NCBI GenBank assembly: GCA_024811115.1
Contig: JAKOGH010000358.1
Coordinates: 1 to 26,114 of the forward strand
Reading direction: 5' to 3'
Source of the DNA: Terana coerulea
Taxonomy: Eukaryota; Basidiomycota; Agaricomycetes; Polyporales; Phanerochaetaceae
DNA length: 26,114 nucleotides
The notes beneath the pieces are model-generated. The model was given only the letters and a program-made list of their open reading frames with translations, made no database searches and was not told the DNA's origin. Position 1 is the stretch's first letter. Every line of letters starts with the position of its first letter. Positions 1-10,619 of this stretch are shown here, in pieces. The position numbers were made by a program, and so were the translations under genes.

Positions 1-2739
1 ACGAGGAACGCGGCCTTGAGGATCTGGTTGATGCTCTGCGCGTACGGCGCCGCACCCGCTTGGGCCTGTGCGTGCCCACGGTTCAACACGGGCACGGCGG
101 CATGGGAGCGTGCACACGCACCTTCTTCCGGCGCAGATTCACGATCGGCCGCACGCCCGTCTCCTTCGGGAGCAGCCGCACGAACGAGAAGCCGAGCTTG
201 CGCTGGCGCAGGATCTCTTCCGCGTCGTGCTGCAGCCCGCGTCGTGAGCCTGAGCATCCTCCCGGCGAGGGAAGGGTGCAAATACGCTCACCTGGCTCAG
301 TTTCTGGAATGTGTCCGAACGGAGGCGTTCCACGAGCGGGCGGCAGAGCGTCTGCCAGTCGTCGTGGCGGAAGTAAAGCACCCGGTTGCGAAACGCGCCC
401 GACTCTGTCACGTAAAAGTTTGCCTGCGAATCCAGCCCCATATATGAGCCGCCGCTTTTGTTCGAGCATGGCAAGAAGAAACATGTGCACCTTCAACAGC
501 GGTACCAGGAAGCCGTCAAAGTACCAGAACACAAAGTCCTGCAGTAGTTCAAGGCGTTTTCGCGCATCGCTCACGGACACCTGGCTCTGCTGGCGTGCGC
601 CGGGGCTATCCGGCGCAAGCCAGTCGCAGTCGGAGGTGCGCAGGCCCTGCACGAGGGTGTGCAGCGAGAGCGACTCGTACCGGCGCAGCCCGATGAAGGA
701 TTTAATTTCTAGTGTGGGAGAAATGAGGCATGGAAGGTTGGCTAAAGGAGACGAGAGGGTACGGACGTTGCGTGATGAGCTTGAAATTCCGTTGCGAGCC
801 CCAGAACGGCATCGGTATGACTTGCTTCGTGACAACGACTACAAAGCGGAAGACCTACTTCTCATCAACACTCCTCTCTTTGAGGGACATTGCCAGATGG
901 AAAACACACCTCGGCGTAGCTGCACATAAACTCGGCGAATCGCGGCTTCTGCCGTACCTGCTGATCTGCAAACGAGAGGCCTTCAGGCAGGATAGAGTGG
1001 CCGGCGGAGTCCAGGGAGTTGCTCGAACGCAGAAGCTGCGTGGTGGGCGGTTGCGAGTGTGTCTCAGACATCATTTCCTGTGCTCAGACGTCTGTCAGCA
1101 TTGCGCTGAAGTGGCACATGCGTAGAGCGTACCAAAATGACGCTCTCGTCCAAGGACTCGTGTTCTCTAGTCTGCAGCTGTCCTAGACCTTAGACGTACG
1201 CTCACAGACACAGCGGGAAAAATACCTTGGACGGACACGTCTGCTGCAGCAGCGGCTTATACCCGCATTTACCGTGTCGCCATAGCATTTTATCAACAAG
1301 CTCCAGTGCCTGGCGCAGCCTTTTGGGTGTCTTGCAAGGACCCAGCGCCTGAAATACCACGCATATATGCAGCGTGAGAGCTCTGCCAGGAAAGACGAAG
1401 CATCATGGTCCACTACAGACCTTGATCTTCGTCTCCATATCCACATCAGCCTCCGCGCAGTTGACACTTGCGTCAAACGGATTCTGCAGACCATACTGTC
1501 TAGGGAAGACGTATTTCGCGGCATGCCGCGCCCTCTCCTGCTGCTTGCGGACGTCGAGCGCAGGGTCTGCGGCGTTGGTCGAAGGGTGCATTAACTCGAC
1601 ACGGTTAAAGACATCTGTAATGAGGCTGCATCAGTGCGCGGTGCAAGCTGGGTACATTACGGGCTTACGCTTGTTAGGTAGGCCGAAGACGATTCTGTCG
1701 GTGTGTGCAGCATGGTTGGGGCGGCTGAAGAACAACTTGCTTCGCGATATGGGGATGTCCGCGGGAGTGCGCCTGAAAACGTGTTTAGTGATAGATACGA
1801 GCGTGGTAAGGAGCGTCATACGTTGACATCGCCCCGGTCTGCAACGTCCCGAGCACCGGGATAGCAGGCCTGGCTCCTACCGATGAAGTACCGGCACATG
1901 TCTTCAATCGTTTAGCAGGTCTCTCTCCAAGATGCGGGCTGTCTCGATTTCGTTTAAGGGATGATCTTGACGCAGCGTTGGATAGCGCGGCGGTTCCAGT
2001 CGCGGTCTTTTGCAGACCTGTAGGAACTGGGAGGTTGTAAATTGGCGTTCCGCATAGCTGACACAAGTTGTCATTCGGGAGGCCGAGAAATAGCGACGTC
2101 TCCGTGAGTAAGTGAAACAGGACATCTGTGCCTACTCTGAAAACGGTGTGAAGTGTCAACATACCACTACTGATGTGCATAGTAGAAGGTAGACTAACCT
2201 CTGATATAATTCGCTCCATTCGGGTGCTTCGAATACCGTCACTGTTGTGTTGAGGAAGTAGCTCTGGACGCACGGCCCAGAGGCTGCTCTTGCATGGTCT
2301 GCAGCTCGGTAATTCTGACAACTTACTAACCGCAACTACTCTTGATACAGGAAGAACGTACGACTCTATATCCAATTGTAAGAATATTTGTAGTCGAGGA
2401 TTTATTCAAAAGCTTTATTTGTGCCTTCTCTACTACCTGTTTCCCTTCATGAGACCGTCCGAGGGTGGTTATATGCGTGAAACGCACCTCGCGTAAGCGG
2501 CCCATGGCACGCGTCCTTTGGAGTGACGCAGCATTCACAGAAAGATTGCTGCCAACTACGCATGTTTGCAGTAACGTGCGATACGACAGCGTGTCCGTCT
2601 CGTGCAAAAGACTGAGCGCGGGTTGGGATGCCGACACCTCATTCTGCACAGTGGTTTCCTGCAGATACTGGCTGAGGTTGCAGACTACAGGATAGTAAGA
2701 CTGCAAAACCTGCAGCGTAAGACTTTGGGGAGAAGCCAT
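1..2739 (-). CDS. TERT: Telomerase reverse transcriptase, N-terminal half (C-terminus beyond window edge)
   Basis: Catalytic subunit of telomerase, which extends chromosome ends in the nucleus using its RNA template. Thirteen exons on the minus strand were spliced by hand: 2739-2488, 2436-2362, 2314-2199, 2136-1822, 1772-1669, 1614-1421, 1348-1226, 1077-910, 854-767, 708-491, 423-292, 229-122 and 65-<1, giving 652 codons without a frame break. In order I see the TEN domain start (LQSYYPVVCNLSQYL) with NILTIGYR, the GQ block (VGTDVLFHLLTETSLF, about residue 149), GLPNKHVFNR, FPRQYGLQNPF (about 324), RFAEFMCSYAEVFRF (about 439), VIPMPFWGS (about 461), the T motif (FYVTES, about 554), RT motif 1 and 2 (LPKETGVRPIVNLRRK, about 615) and SINQILKAAF. 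These blocks are characteristic of TERT. The catalytic aspartates of motifs A and C lie outside the window. The start ATG has G at -3. The intron at 2437-2487 is 51 nt and in frame; splicing it restores the family spacing (LREVVEKAQIKL). Confidence 0.95.
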
Positions 2740-3515
2740 AGCATAAACCCGGCAATATTACAGGAATTGGAGGGAGAGCGACGGAGGTCGACGTCGGGAG
2801 CAGGACGCGCGTAGCGCCCGGCCGCCGTCGCGCCAGCGTGTCACAGTGACAACGCGTGCGTCGTGACAAGCCGGTGCTGAGATGCGCTGATACGTCTTGT
2901 TTCCGAACTTCATGCCCATTTTCATCTTGCTTGCGACGCTTCGTGGATCCGTGCTGGCGAAAGACAAACTTGAAGACCATTGCTACCGGCTTCTTACACG
3001 CATGGCTTGTAAAGCACCTGCGGGCTCCAGGAGCCCGACTTGATGAGAGACGCACGGCCAAGTCTTCGTGGTTCTTATGGCGAGCAACCACCGCACAAAA
3101 CGTCAGGCAAGTGTATGCTATTCTTCGATTAGCGAACTCCTGATAGATTTTTAATACATACGTAAAGGCCGTAATACAATTCGGAGGCAATAGAATTCGC
3201 GATCTGGATTTCCTGACAGCACGATAGCGAATCTGCCGAGGACGTATCCACGAACAGTCGAGCTAGAGAAGCTTCTCTAGAGGGCTCTACCGTGGCTTTT
3301 GGCTGTGACTACAAACCCGCGTTGGATGCCTCGTTGACTAGTTGCTCGCAGCACCCACGACACGTAGGTTTTACTCCCAGCGGAGAACGCCTGTGGAACT
3401 ACCAGCGTGGCCGAACCTCAGTGATTCCGACAATAAAGCACCTTAAAGATGACGATGGTATTATATCTCTCAGGCTATCCTTCTCGACCCAACGGACCCT
3501 CGTTATCGCGAGCAT
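2740..3515. promoter_or_regulatory. Divergent intergenic region between TERT and the MFS gene
   Basis: About 776 bp separate the start codons of the minus-strand TERT gene and the plus-strand transporter gene, so this stretch should contain both promoters. Open frames exist here on both strands (for example minus 3190-2639 and plus 2856-3143), but they lack recognisable motifs and consistent splice sites, and the minus one overlaps the first TERT exon in another frame. I see no clear TATA box. I see no gene in it. Confidence 0.5.
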
Positions 3516-5395
3516 ATGCCGACGACCAGCTCGAAAAGCCTGTCACCGACCAGGAAATACTTCCTCCTCACCCTCTTCTGTTTTGTGCAGTTTCTCGATG
3601 CCTTCAACTTCAGCGCCATGTTTGCAGCTCTCCCACACATTCAAGAAGACCTGCGCACATCGACGGGGCAGACGACTTGGATTATCAGTGCATTCCAGCT
3701 CACATTCGCCGCTTTTTTGCTCCTCAGCGGGCGACTGAGTGATGTCTGCAATCCAAGTCAGTTTATCTTCCCAATGCAAAGACAGCCTTGCTGACATTAT
3801 GCCTCGTCAGAATATACCTTTGTCATAGCGACCTCTGGAATTGGCATACTTTCTATCCCTACGGGATTCCTCAACGCGAAAATCCCGTTCATTATATTCC
3901 GCGCTCTTGCTGGAATTGGTACATACCCCTCGTGCTTTTAGAGAAGTAATGCTTATCAACTTCCTTCACCTTATAGTGGGCGCAATGACCATTCCTTCTG
4001 CGTTAACGCTTCTCGTGAGTATTTTCCCTGAGCCTCAAGAACAAGCTCAGGCAATTGGGGTCTTCGGTGGCAGTGGTAGCATCGGGAATGGTACGCCTCT
4101 CTGGCTGCTCTTCATCGCTGCAAAATAACGTCAGTCAAAGTGCTCGGTCTATTCATCGGTGCCATCTTCGTCAAGCTCGCTTCATGGCGCTGGATATTCT
4201 GGTTCATCGCCATCATCGCCATCCCTGTCGCAGTGCTTGGTGCCCTGATTCTGCCGTCAAGTGTCCGTCCCAGCGATGCAAATACCAGGCGGCCGACGGT
4301 TTTGCAGAGGCTGCACGGCCTCGATCTAGGCGGGATAGCGCTTTTTACCGTGTCCATCGTGCTCTTCATTTTCGCTTTGACGAAGGGCTCAGCAGGCGTG
4401 TGGACAAACTTGGAGGTGCTCCTACCGCTAATCTTGTCTGTCTTCCTCATGGTTGGGTTCTTCCTCTGGGAACGAATGATCCCGGCGCATATAGCTGCCA
4501 TGTACGCGTACACCTATACTCTTCCTTGAATCGTACTGATGTTCTCGCTCAGTCCATCCCAAACTTGGTTCTACCCCAACTTCGCCGTTGTTCTTCGCCG
4601 TCGCGCTGCTCCCCGTATCTCTGGTTCACCACCATGTTCGATCTAAACATGGTCCTGTGGCAAGATGTGTACGGCTGGAACCCTCTTGTCTGCGCGTTGC
4701 GCATGGTTCCCTCGGGCGTCGTCACCTTCTCTATGGCATTCACCGGCCCACTCGCGCGGCGGATCGCACCAAAGTGGATCATCCTGTTCGGCATGGCCTG
4801 CATGGTGCTCGCCAACGTCCTGTTCGCGTACGCGGACGGCCCCGCGCGGTACTTCAGCTTCGCGTTGCCTGCAATCATTGTGGGCGACGCTGGCGCAATG
4901 CTTGTATACACGCACGCTAAGTACGTGTATTCCCTTGAGCCCGTCTCTACCTGATCATTTACGCCTTTGCTTTCAACGGTTGTAGCATAGCGATCTTTGA
5001 GACCACCCTTCTCACATGGCCGGCATGGTCGGCGCGGTCTTCAACGGTGCGCTGCAGCTTGGGTCCGCCGTCGGCATCGCCGCGGTTTCGTCTATTGAGG
5101 CGTCCGTCGAGCGCGCACACGGCGGACCCGCAGCCTACGCGGGCGCGCGGCCGCGTGGTGGTTCCTCGTCAGTGTCGTGATACTTGAAGCACTCGCGGTC
5201 GGTGTATTCTATAAGGCAAAGGTTGCAGAGGTTGCCATCAACGCCAACTCTAGCCATGGGACCTCTAGCCATGGGACAGGAGAGCCCAGGGTGAGAGAGG
5301 GACAAGGTGAGGACTGGGTCAACCTCGAGGGTCAGCCCGAAGAGGAGCAGAAAACCGCTGCGGCGTCGGAGGTGAAGCCCCGCTTCCAGGTTTGA
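3516..5395 (+). pseudogene. MFS transporter, fungal 14-spanner (Atr1/Amf1-like) type, with four frame breaks
   Basis: Membrane transporter of the major facilitator superfamily; related fungal proteins move drugs, borate or ammonium, and the substrate here is unknown. Exons: 3516-3756, 3811-3918, 3977-4090, 4141-4501, 4553-4920, 4986-5395. Splicing gives family motifs: a first helix with FLDAFNFSAMFAALPHIQEDL, TTWIISAFQLTFAAFLLLSG, loop motif GRLSDVCNPKYTFVIA, AMTIPSALTLLVSIFPEP, GSIGNVLGLFIGAIFVKLAS, SWRWIFWF, and later ALRMVPSG and NGALQLGSAVGIAAVSS. The intron junctions rebuild conserved residues (the K of NPK, the N of IGNVLG). The downstream part does not stay in frame: an extra base near 4588-4590, CCCC at 4611-4614 where CCC is expected, one C missing at 5006-5008, and one G missing at 5149-5150. 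The first 275 codons are clean. Either a decaying gene or homopolymer sequence errors; the family assignment is firm. The tail carries a 15-bp tandem duplication and an acidic end. Confidence 0.88.
5248..5277 (+). repeat. 15-bp perfect tandem duplication in the transporter tail
   Basis: Two adjacent identical copies of CTCTAGCCATGGGAC (5248-5262 and 5263-5277). They are in frame and encode a repeated SSHGT in the hydrophilic C-terminal tail of the MFS protein. Likely a recent replication slippage with little functional effect. Confidence 0.9.
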
Positions 5396-5726
5396 AGTTC
5401 AGTGCTATAGATGGTCGTTGGAAACTTGGAATCATCTATGAAAATTCACATGTCCATTTCATGATTCTCATTCATCTCGATTTCTTTCCGTCTGGCTTTG
5501 TGAGCGCACAGAAAGATGTGACATATAGAACTTTCTTCCTAGGCCCGGGATGCATATTATTGGTAGAATAACATTGGGTTCTTTGTTGTACTTATCTACT
5601 GATTCATTTTCAAAATGCTTTACACAACATACAGCGAACATAGCAAAGACAACAAAGCGACAGCAGCTCTCAAGCCATGGAAATAAACGCAGGGAATCCG
5701 ACAGGAGCGCAACGGCGGACATGTCA
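5396..5726. other. Convergent 3' intergenic region
   Basis: AT-richer stretch between the stop of the transporter gene and the inferred stop of the minus-strand TPR gene. It should hold both 3' untranslated regions. The minus-strand open frame continuing to 5468 is entered only if the TPR gene is read without correcting its frame break. I see nothing else here. Confidence 0.45.
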
Positions 5727-6757
5727 TCACGAGTCCTCCGTGATCTCAACGATCCCAGACTTCGGCAGCTCGTCCGAGACTTCGACGATCCCAGATTTTT
5801 CCCCTTGTCGCGATTGAGGAAACCTGAGGAGTCGTCATACTCCGCGGATAGCACCAGGACGGACGGGCGCGACGCACCCTTAAACTTCTGGTTGTGGACC
5901 TTCTCGCGTTCCTTGTCCATCGCGCGCAACCGTGCCAGCTCGGCTTTGACGGCCGGCGCATTCAAATCTGCATGGGATCAGTGTCCTGGCGTGTGCGGGA
6001 TGCTGGCCACGGTATTTACCTGGGGCGTTTGACTTCAAGAGATCGTCGAACATCTTCTCTGCTTTCTCGAAGTGACCTTGCTCGCCCAAGGCTTTGGCTT
6101 TCCGGAACTGCGCCTTGGTGTTCTTGTCATTCTTCGCCAGAGCCTACGAACAGCGCGTGAGCGGTATGTCAAGAACAGAGTTGGTGGAAGGAGGACATAC
6201 CTTGTTTGCCGTATCGACCGCACGTTTCCAGTTGCTGTTTTTGATGTGACACGCAGCCATGTTGGAGTATATCTTCTCGAGCATCTCGTCGGCCTGAGAA
6301 ACGCCGCGCGAGGGTCGTTAGTTGAAGCAGGCAGAGAGATTTGGGTGGCGTACTTCCGTCTTAGGCTTTGGCGCAGTAGGTGCGTTGTCCAGTGGGCCTG
6401 CTGGCATCGCACTGGCAGCATTCCTATCAAAGAGCACTCGTTAGAACGATGATTGGAAGATAGCCTGTGGACGTTTACCTGTTGATACCCTCAAGGTACA
6501 TTAACGCCTTGCAGAGTCGGGAGGCTACTGGTTAGCTAAGCAATACTCCAGCACATAGATGGTATGTAGCACCTCATGATATGCTCTCAACGCTACAAGC
6601 ATTGTCAGTCCGCCTTTTCCCGAGAGACTGGGACGAACGCTACGTGCAGTGGCGTACCATTCACGGTTTGGCCATCCTTGAATGCCTGATCGGCCGCGTC
6701 CTTCTTCTGCTTCGCTATGCCCAGCTTGTGAGCCGTCTCAGCGTCAGCTTCAGACAT
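5727..6757 (-). CDS. TPR-domain protein (TTC9/FKBP-like TPR type), eight exons, probable frame break near the end
   Basis: Likely a small soluble tetratricopeptide protein; TPR proteins of this kind typically act as chaperone or scaffold adaptors. Exons (minus): 6757-6658, 6592-6573, 6507-6479, 6423-6354, 6293-6201, 6143-6020, 5967-5878, 5823-5727. The product begins MSEADAETAHKLGIAKQKKD, a typical charged lead-in, followed by ALRAYHEALMYLEGINR, a linker rich in Ala and Pro, and two TPR-like helical pairs (LEKIYSNMAACHIKNSNWKR; NTKAQFRKAKALGEQGHFEK, then KMFDDLLKSN), and a charged C-terminal helix (LARLRAMDKEREKVHNQKF). Two exons are only 20 and 29 nt. After GFLNRDKGK the reading frame goes bad at a T5C4 run (5796-5804, minus A5); one base shift restores an acidic tail with two copies of SGIVE(V/I) ending at a stop at 5727. 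Without the shift the frame runs to 5468. Exact function unknown. Confidence 0.8.
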
Positions 6758-7011
6758 TCTGGATACTCCGTTCTGTATGTTGTGTGCGTGCAAGTAACGA
6801 TGGCGAGTGAGAGTGCAAGGCAAGCAGTGCAGGTGCCACAATGAGGCTCAATGCAAGAACCAGGCGTCTACAGAACCCGCACGAGTGCAGGCCTGTGCAG
6901 GCGCTTCTAGAACCTGCGTTCATCCCGAGCGGACAGCGCCGCTTTCACCTCTCAATACGCCTTCTGGCTGGGATATACACCCACGACGCCGAAGAGCCGC
7001 CACACGACGCC
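6758..7011. promoter_or_regulatory. Short bidirectional promoter
   Basis: 254 bp lie between the start codons of the minus-strand TPR gene and the plus-strand small-protein gene, so both promoters must be here or overlap the neighbouring exons. No TATA box is evident. Confidence 0.5.
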
Positions 7012-7320
7012 ATGGCCATCCTCTCCAACGTAATCGGCTTCTCGCTCTTTGGCCTCGCCGCCCGCTTCGGCCAGCTCGGCATCCAGAAGCGGAACCTGTT
7101 CGACAGTGCGCACCTCCGCCGTCCTGGCCTGCCTGTGTCTCTGTGTGGTTGCTGACGGTGGCGGGTGCTGTTAGATCCGGGCGGGCACGCGCTCGCGATG
7201 GGTGTCTTTGGCTTTGCGGGATACTGGGTGCACAAGTGGGACGTGCGGGCGGGCGAGCTCCTCTCGGCGAAGCGTGCAGAGATCGCTGCCCGCAGAGGAG
7301 TCTCGTCTGCATCTGAGTAG
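7012..7320 (+). CDS. Small 79-residue probable membrane protein, mitochondrial-type
   Basis: Two exons (7012-7105 and 7175-7320) joined across a 69-nt intron give 79 codons plus stop. The ATG sits in a strong context (GCCATGG). The protein has a hydrophobic N-terminus (MAILSNVIGFSLFGLAARFG), then QLGIQKRNLFDNPGGHALAM, a second hydrophobic stretch (GVFGFAGYWVHKW) and a charged tail (LLSAKRAEIAARR). The splice rebuilds the N of FDN. Size, two short hydrophobic segments and the GYW-x-H-x-W-D layout recall small accessory subunits of respiratory complex I, loosely NDUFC2-like, but that is a guess from general resemblance. The gene is complete and shares a short promoter with the TPR gene. Confidence 0.72.
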
Positions 7321-8921
7321 GTCTCGGGAGCATGCCTGTTGGAAAAGGGGAAATGGTGCGTTGTTATATCCAAACTTTCGTCCCAAGCTGACAGTTCCTT
7401 GAAGCCGGTTGTAGATGTCCTATACCTTTGCTGAAGGGTAGTTCAAACCATTTATTTGGGTTCTTCCGACGACGCTCTTCGGGTGCACACCCATACCACA
7501 CAAATCACTGCGACACATAGCTGCAACATAATGTGATATCTGCCGTGTCATCGTCGCTAAGCTGCGCTGTTAAGTACCGCTGCTGGGAAATGCAATACCA
7601 TAACATCGCACACAAGGCTGGGCTGTGTGTGAGTCGTCACTTGAATCGCGTTATGCGGAAAGCGGGAACGAGAAGGCTTCAACATTCAATACCATTCGTG
7701 CTGAGCTCAACTCAACTTCCACGTGGACGCATTCGCCCATTCTTTTACCAGTATTGGTATCCTCAGGTTGCGGTCCAGCAGCAGGGCTTGCATTCCATAG
7801 AGCCAAACCCTCAGCCCTTTTGCCCACGCATGACCTAACATATACGGGACAAACGACTTTTGCATTCATCCACTGATAACAGCAGGTGGTGTTACATCGG
7901 GTCCACCGAAAACACGTTGTACACAATCCAGATCCAAAATGAACGTGGTGTTAAGGCGACAAGCACCAACTAGAAGCACGGCTACCAATTAACCAAGAAG
8001 AATCTACCAACGCTTAGCGTCGACGGGAAATCGCACGGCGAATATCGAAGAAGGGGAGAAAAGACGAAGAGTGCGAGCCCCAAGAGCGAAGAGTAGAAAA
8101 ATGGGGAGCAAAATGGGAGTTTCCGAAGCAAGCACGGGATGGGAAATAGAATGCTTGAAATGCAGACGTCTACATGGCAGCGGAGCAGTGGTGAAAGTAC
8201 AACAAGAGTACAATCGAGGTCGAGTACAAGGAGTACAACGGTCGTAGCCGTGGGATAACGGGTGGTCGAGCGTGCGTAGCGTACAGCCAGCCGGGATATA
8301 TAGTGGAGCGGAGAGGAAAGGGAGTCGGGGAGCAGAGAGTGGTGAAGGAGTGTGTGTAAGGTGGTTTCCGAGACGGATATATGTACAGAGATTGAGCAGA
8401 GAATGAATGTCGAAGTGCGCCACCGTTAGGGTGACAAATCCAGGAGTACCGAGAGGGGATATAACGAGGGCCAAATGAGAGTGGACGGCGAGATGTGAAC
8501 AAGAAGATGCACGCCGTAGGGAGTAAAAGGAGCACTGGGTCGGGACAAGAAAGGCAAAGATAGAGACGGGCCGTGTTTGTGTGATGTGCTAAACCAAGAT
8601 GGCGTTGTATTCTTGAGACTTTGACGGATGGAGGTCCGGTTGCTTGGTTGTTGCAGACATTGACAATGATCGGCGGGAAGGGGCAGATGGAGCGAAATGA
8701 GCGTCGATGATGACGGTCGATGATGAAGCAGATGAAGAGTGTCAGGTCGAGTGTCAATTGTGGTAACGGGAGTGTTTGAGTGTGATCGAGAAGTGTCTGT
8801 GGTAGCGAGAAGTTGATGAGCCAGGGACAGGAGGTTCCGAAGGCTGGGCGACGGCCATAACGCCAGGTTCCGACGGTCGGAAATTCATTGAGGGCAGGCG
8901 CCATGGCACGATCGGAGGGGC
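7321..8921. other. Gene-poor stretch, purine-rich on plus strand
   Basis: About 1.6 kb between the small-protein gene and the 3' end of the minus-strand disordered-protein gene. From about 8030 to 8900 the plus strand is biased to G and A, so the minus strand is pyrimidine-rich. A 251-codon minus frame (8925-8170) starts inside the neighbouring gene and has no recognisable motif; it is probably a consequence of the composition bias. The stretch may be a long 3' untranslated region or contain a minus-strand promoter. I see no supported gene. Confidence 0.45.
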
Positions 8922-10619
8922 TCAATGCAGTTGGAACGCGCTGGCCAGCCCAGAGCCCGTCCCGCTGTAGGTGTTCTCCTGGCCTTGCATGGGGCTGCCA
9001 AAGTCAATCCTACGGGAAAGGGCTGCGCGGGGCAAAGGGGCAGTGGGCCTAGCGTGCCTGGAGGTCCGCGAGCCATGGCTGGACGGCGTGACCGGAGGAA
9101 TGGAAGTCATCCTGTAGGGGCTGGGCGAGGAAGGCATGTACACAACAGGGGTTGCAGGGGACATGAGCATGGAACGAGCAGACGAGCGCGGAATCCGGGA
9201 AGGAGTGGGGATCTCGATGTTCGGCTGAGGGTTGGGGAGCTCACCTCCGAGGATGCTCGGATTACGCTGTAGGTTCGCTCTGGGTCTGGTCGAACGGGGC
9301 TGCGGCTGGCTGCTGGCTTTGCCAGAGGAGGGCTTGCTTGAGGTCTTGGACGGAGTCTTGGGGCTGAGCTTCGTGCGTTTGGCCGATGACGTGGGAAGGG
9401 TGGGCGAGGCCAGAGGCGATGTGGGAGTCGGAGAAGCAACTTTGCGCCGAACCCTCTTCGCATTCTGATTCCGCAACTTATCTTCCTCGTCAGAAGTCAC
9501 ATCGGAATTCTTCGCGTTGAAGTCGATGCTCAAGGCCGCAGAGTCGCGACTGTTGCGAGAACTGCCAAAGGACGGCGCACGCTTGAGGCCCGACGGGAAA
9601 AGGGAAGATGCTGTGAACGTCTCCGAACGCCGCATCCGTCGAGAGGGCATCGCCGCTGGCTGATCGGAGTCTCCAGAAAGCGAGGAAATCGACTTTCGAA
9701 GCCCAGAAGAACGAACATCAGATATGCCGGAATTGAGTGTTGTTGAGCTGGGAGTCGAGGAGGTCAAAGAACGAGCACCGCGAGAGGGGGACGGTGAGCG
9801 TGGATAGAGTGGGTACGATGGTGTGAGGATACGATCCGTCTTCTGGAGACGGCGAGAGAGACTTCGGATACAGTTAGCAGGAGCAAAACAAAATCATCGG
9901 CCTAGTATGGGCACATACCGACTGAGGTTTGAGTTGCTGTTGATGTCGCCCTTAGTTGCTTGCATGAAGTCCATACTTGATTGCCTATACAAGGGCCGCC
10001 TGAGGCCTATGTTAGTCGTCTGCTTGAGCGGCGCATCGTCTGCGCTATCTTCTTCGGCTATGGTATCACTGGCTGACTCGTCGCGGCTGTCGCTGGCGCG
10101 AGCACGGGCGAGGTCTACGATCTTGGCTCGCGTCGCCCGCATAGAATGTGGCCACTCGGTGCCCTTTGCTTCAGCGACGCCACGGGCAAGCTTGTCGAGA
10201 AGGTTCGAGGGTGGGACAGGGCCGTTGAAGGGAGTCAGCAAGTGAGAGGGCAAAGCGTCAAGAGTCTGGAGTCCGACAACGCCACAATTTACCGCGTACG
10301 GGGAAGAGACACGACGCGACACGATCAGTCCAGCCCTGCAGCCTCGCGACACGCTAAAGCGACGCACCCTGTTCAGTAAACGAATCTGCTCCGGCTTCCA
10401 CTCGAGTTCCATTTCGTTCGCGTCAAAATTGGAGCTGTTCCAGCTGTCGGTGCTGTAGCGGTTCGTGTTTGTCGTGAACAGCGGCAGCGGCTCGGCGCGT
10501 CTGGTGGGGGTGTGAGGCGTTGAACCGGAACCCGAGAGGAGGGCGGACATCTCGCGTGGACGAGGCGGAAGAGAGAGCGCAGGGAGCGGCGCGACGGCGG
10601 CAGCCCGCCGTCTGTGCAT
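8922..10619 (-). CDS. Conserved-looking disordered Ser/Pro-rich protein, 512 residues, unknown function
   Basis: Three exons: 10619-10368, 10265-9919 and 9861-8922, with introns of 102 and 57 nt; phases fit (0, then 2). The first in-frame ATG (10619) has A at -3; a later one at 10550 is possible. A compact, probably folded segment spans MELEWKPEQIRLLNR and TLDALPSHLLTPFNG, followed by LLDKLARGVAEAKGTEW and a basic helix (RATRAKIVDLARARA). The remaining two thirds is low-complexity, rich in Ser, Pro, Thr and Arg, with basic clusters (NQNAKRVRRKV, SSAKRTKLSPKTPSK) that resemble nuclear localisation signals, and many S/T-P sites (MSPATP, SPSP, DFGSPM). This suggests a nuclear phosphoprotein, perhaps a CDK target, as inference from composition only. 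I recognise no family. No frame breaks in 512 codons. Confidence 0.7.

Noticed and set aside
2639..3190. 183-codon minus frame upstream of TERT
   Set aside because: It overlaps the TERT start in another frame and shows no motif; the TERT N-terminus is already complete without it.
8170..8925. 251-codon minus-strand frame
   Set aside because: It starts inside the end of the upstream gene in another frame and reflects pyrimidine bias; no domain, signal or splice support.
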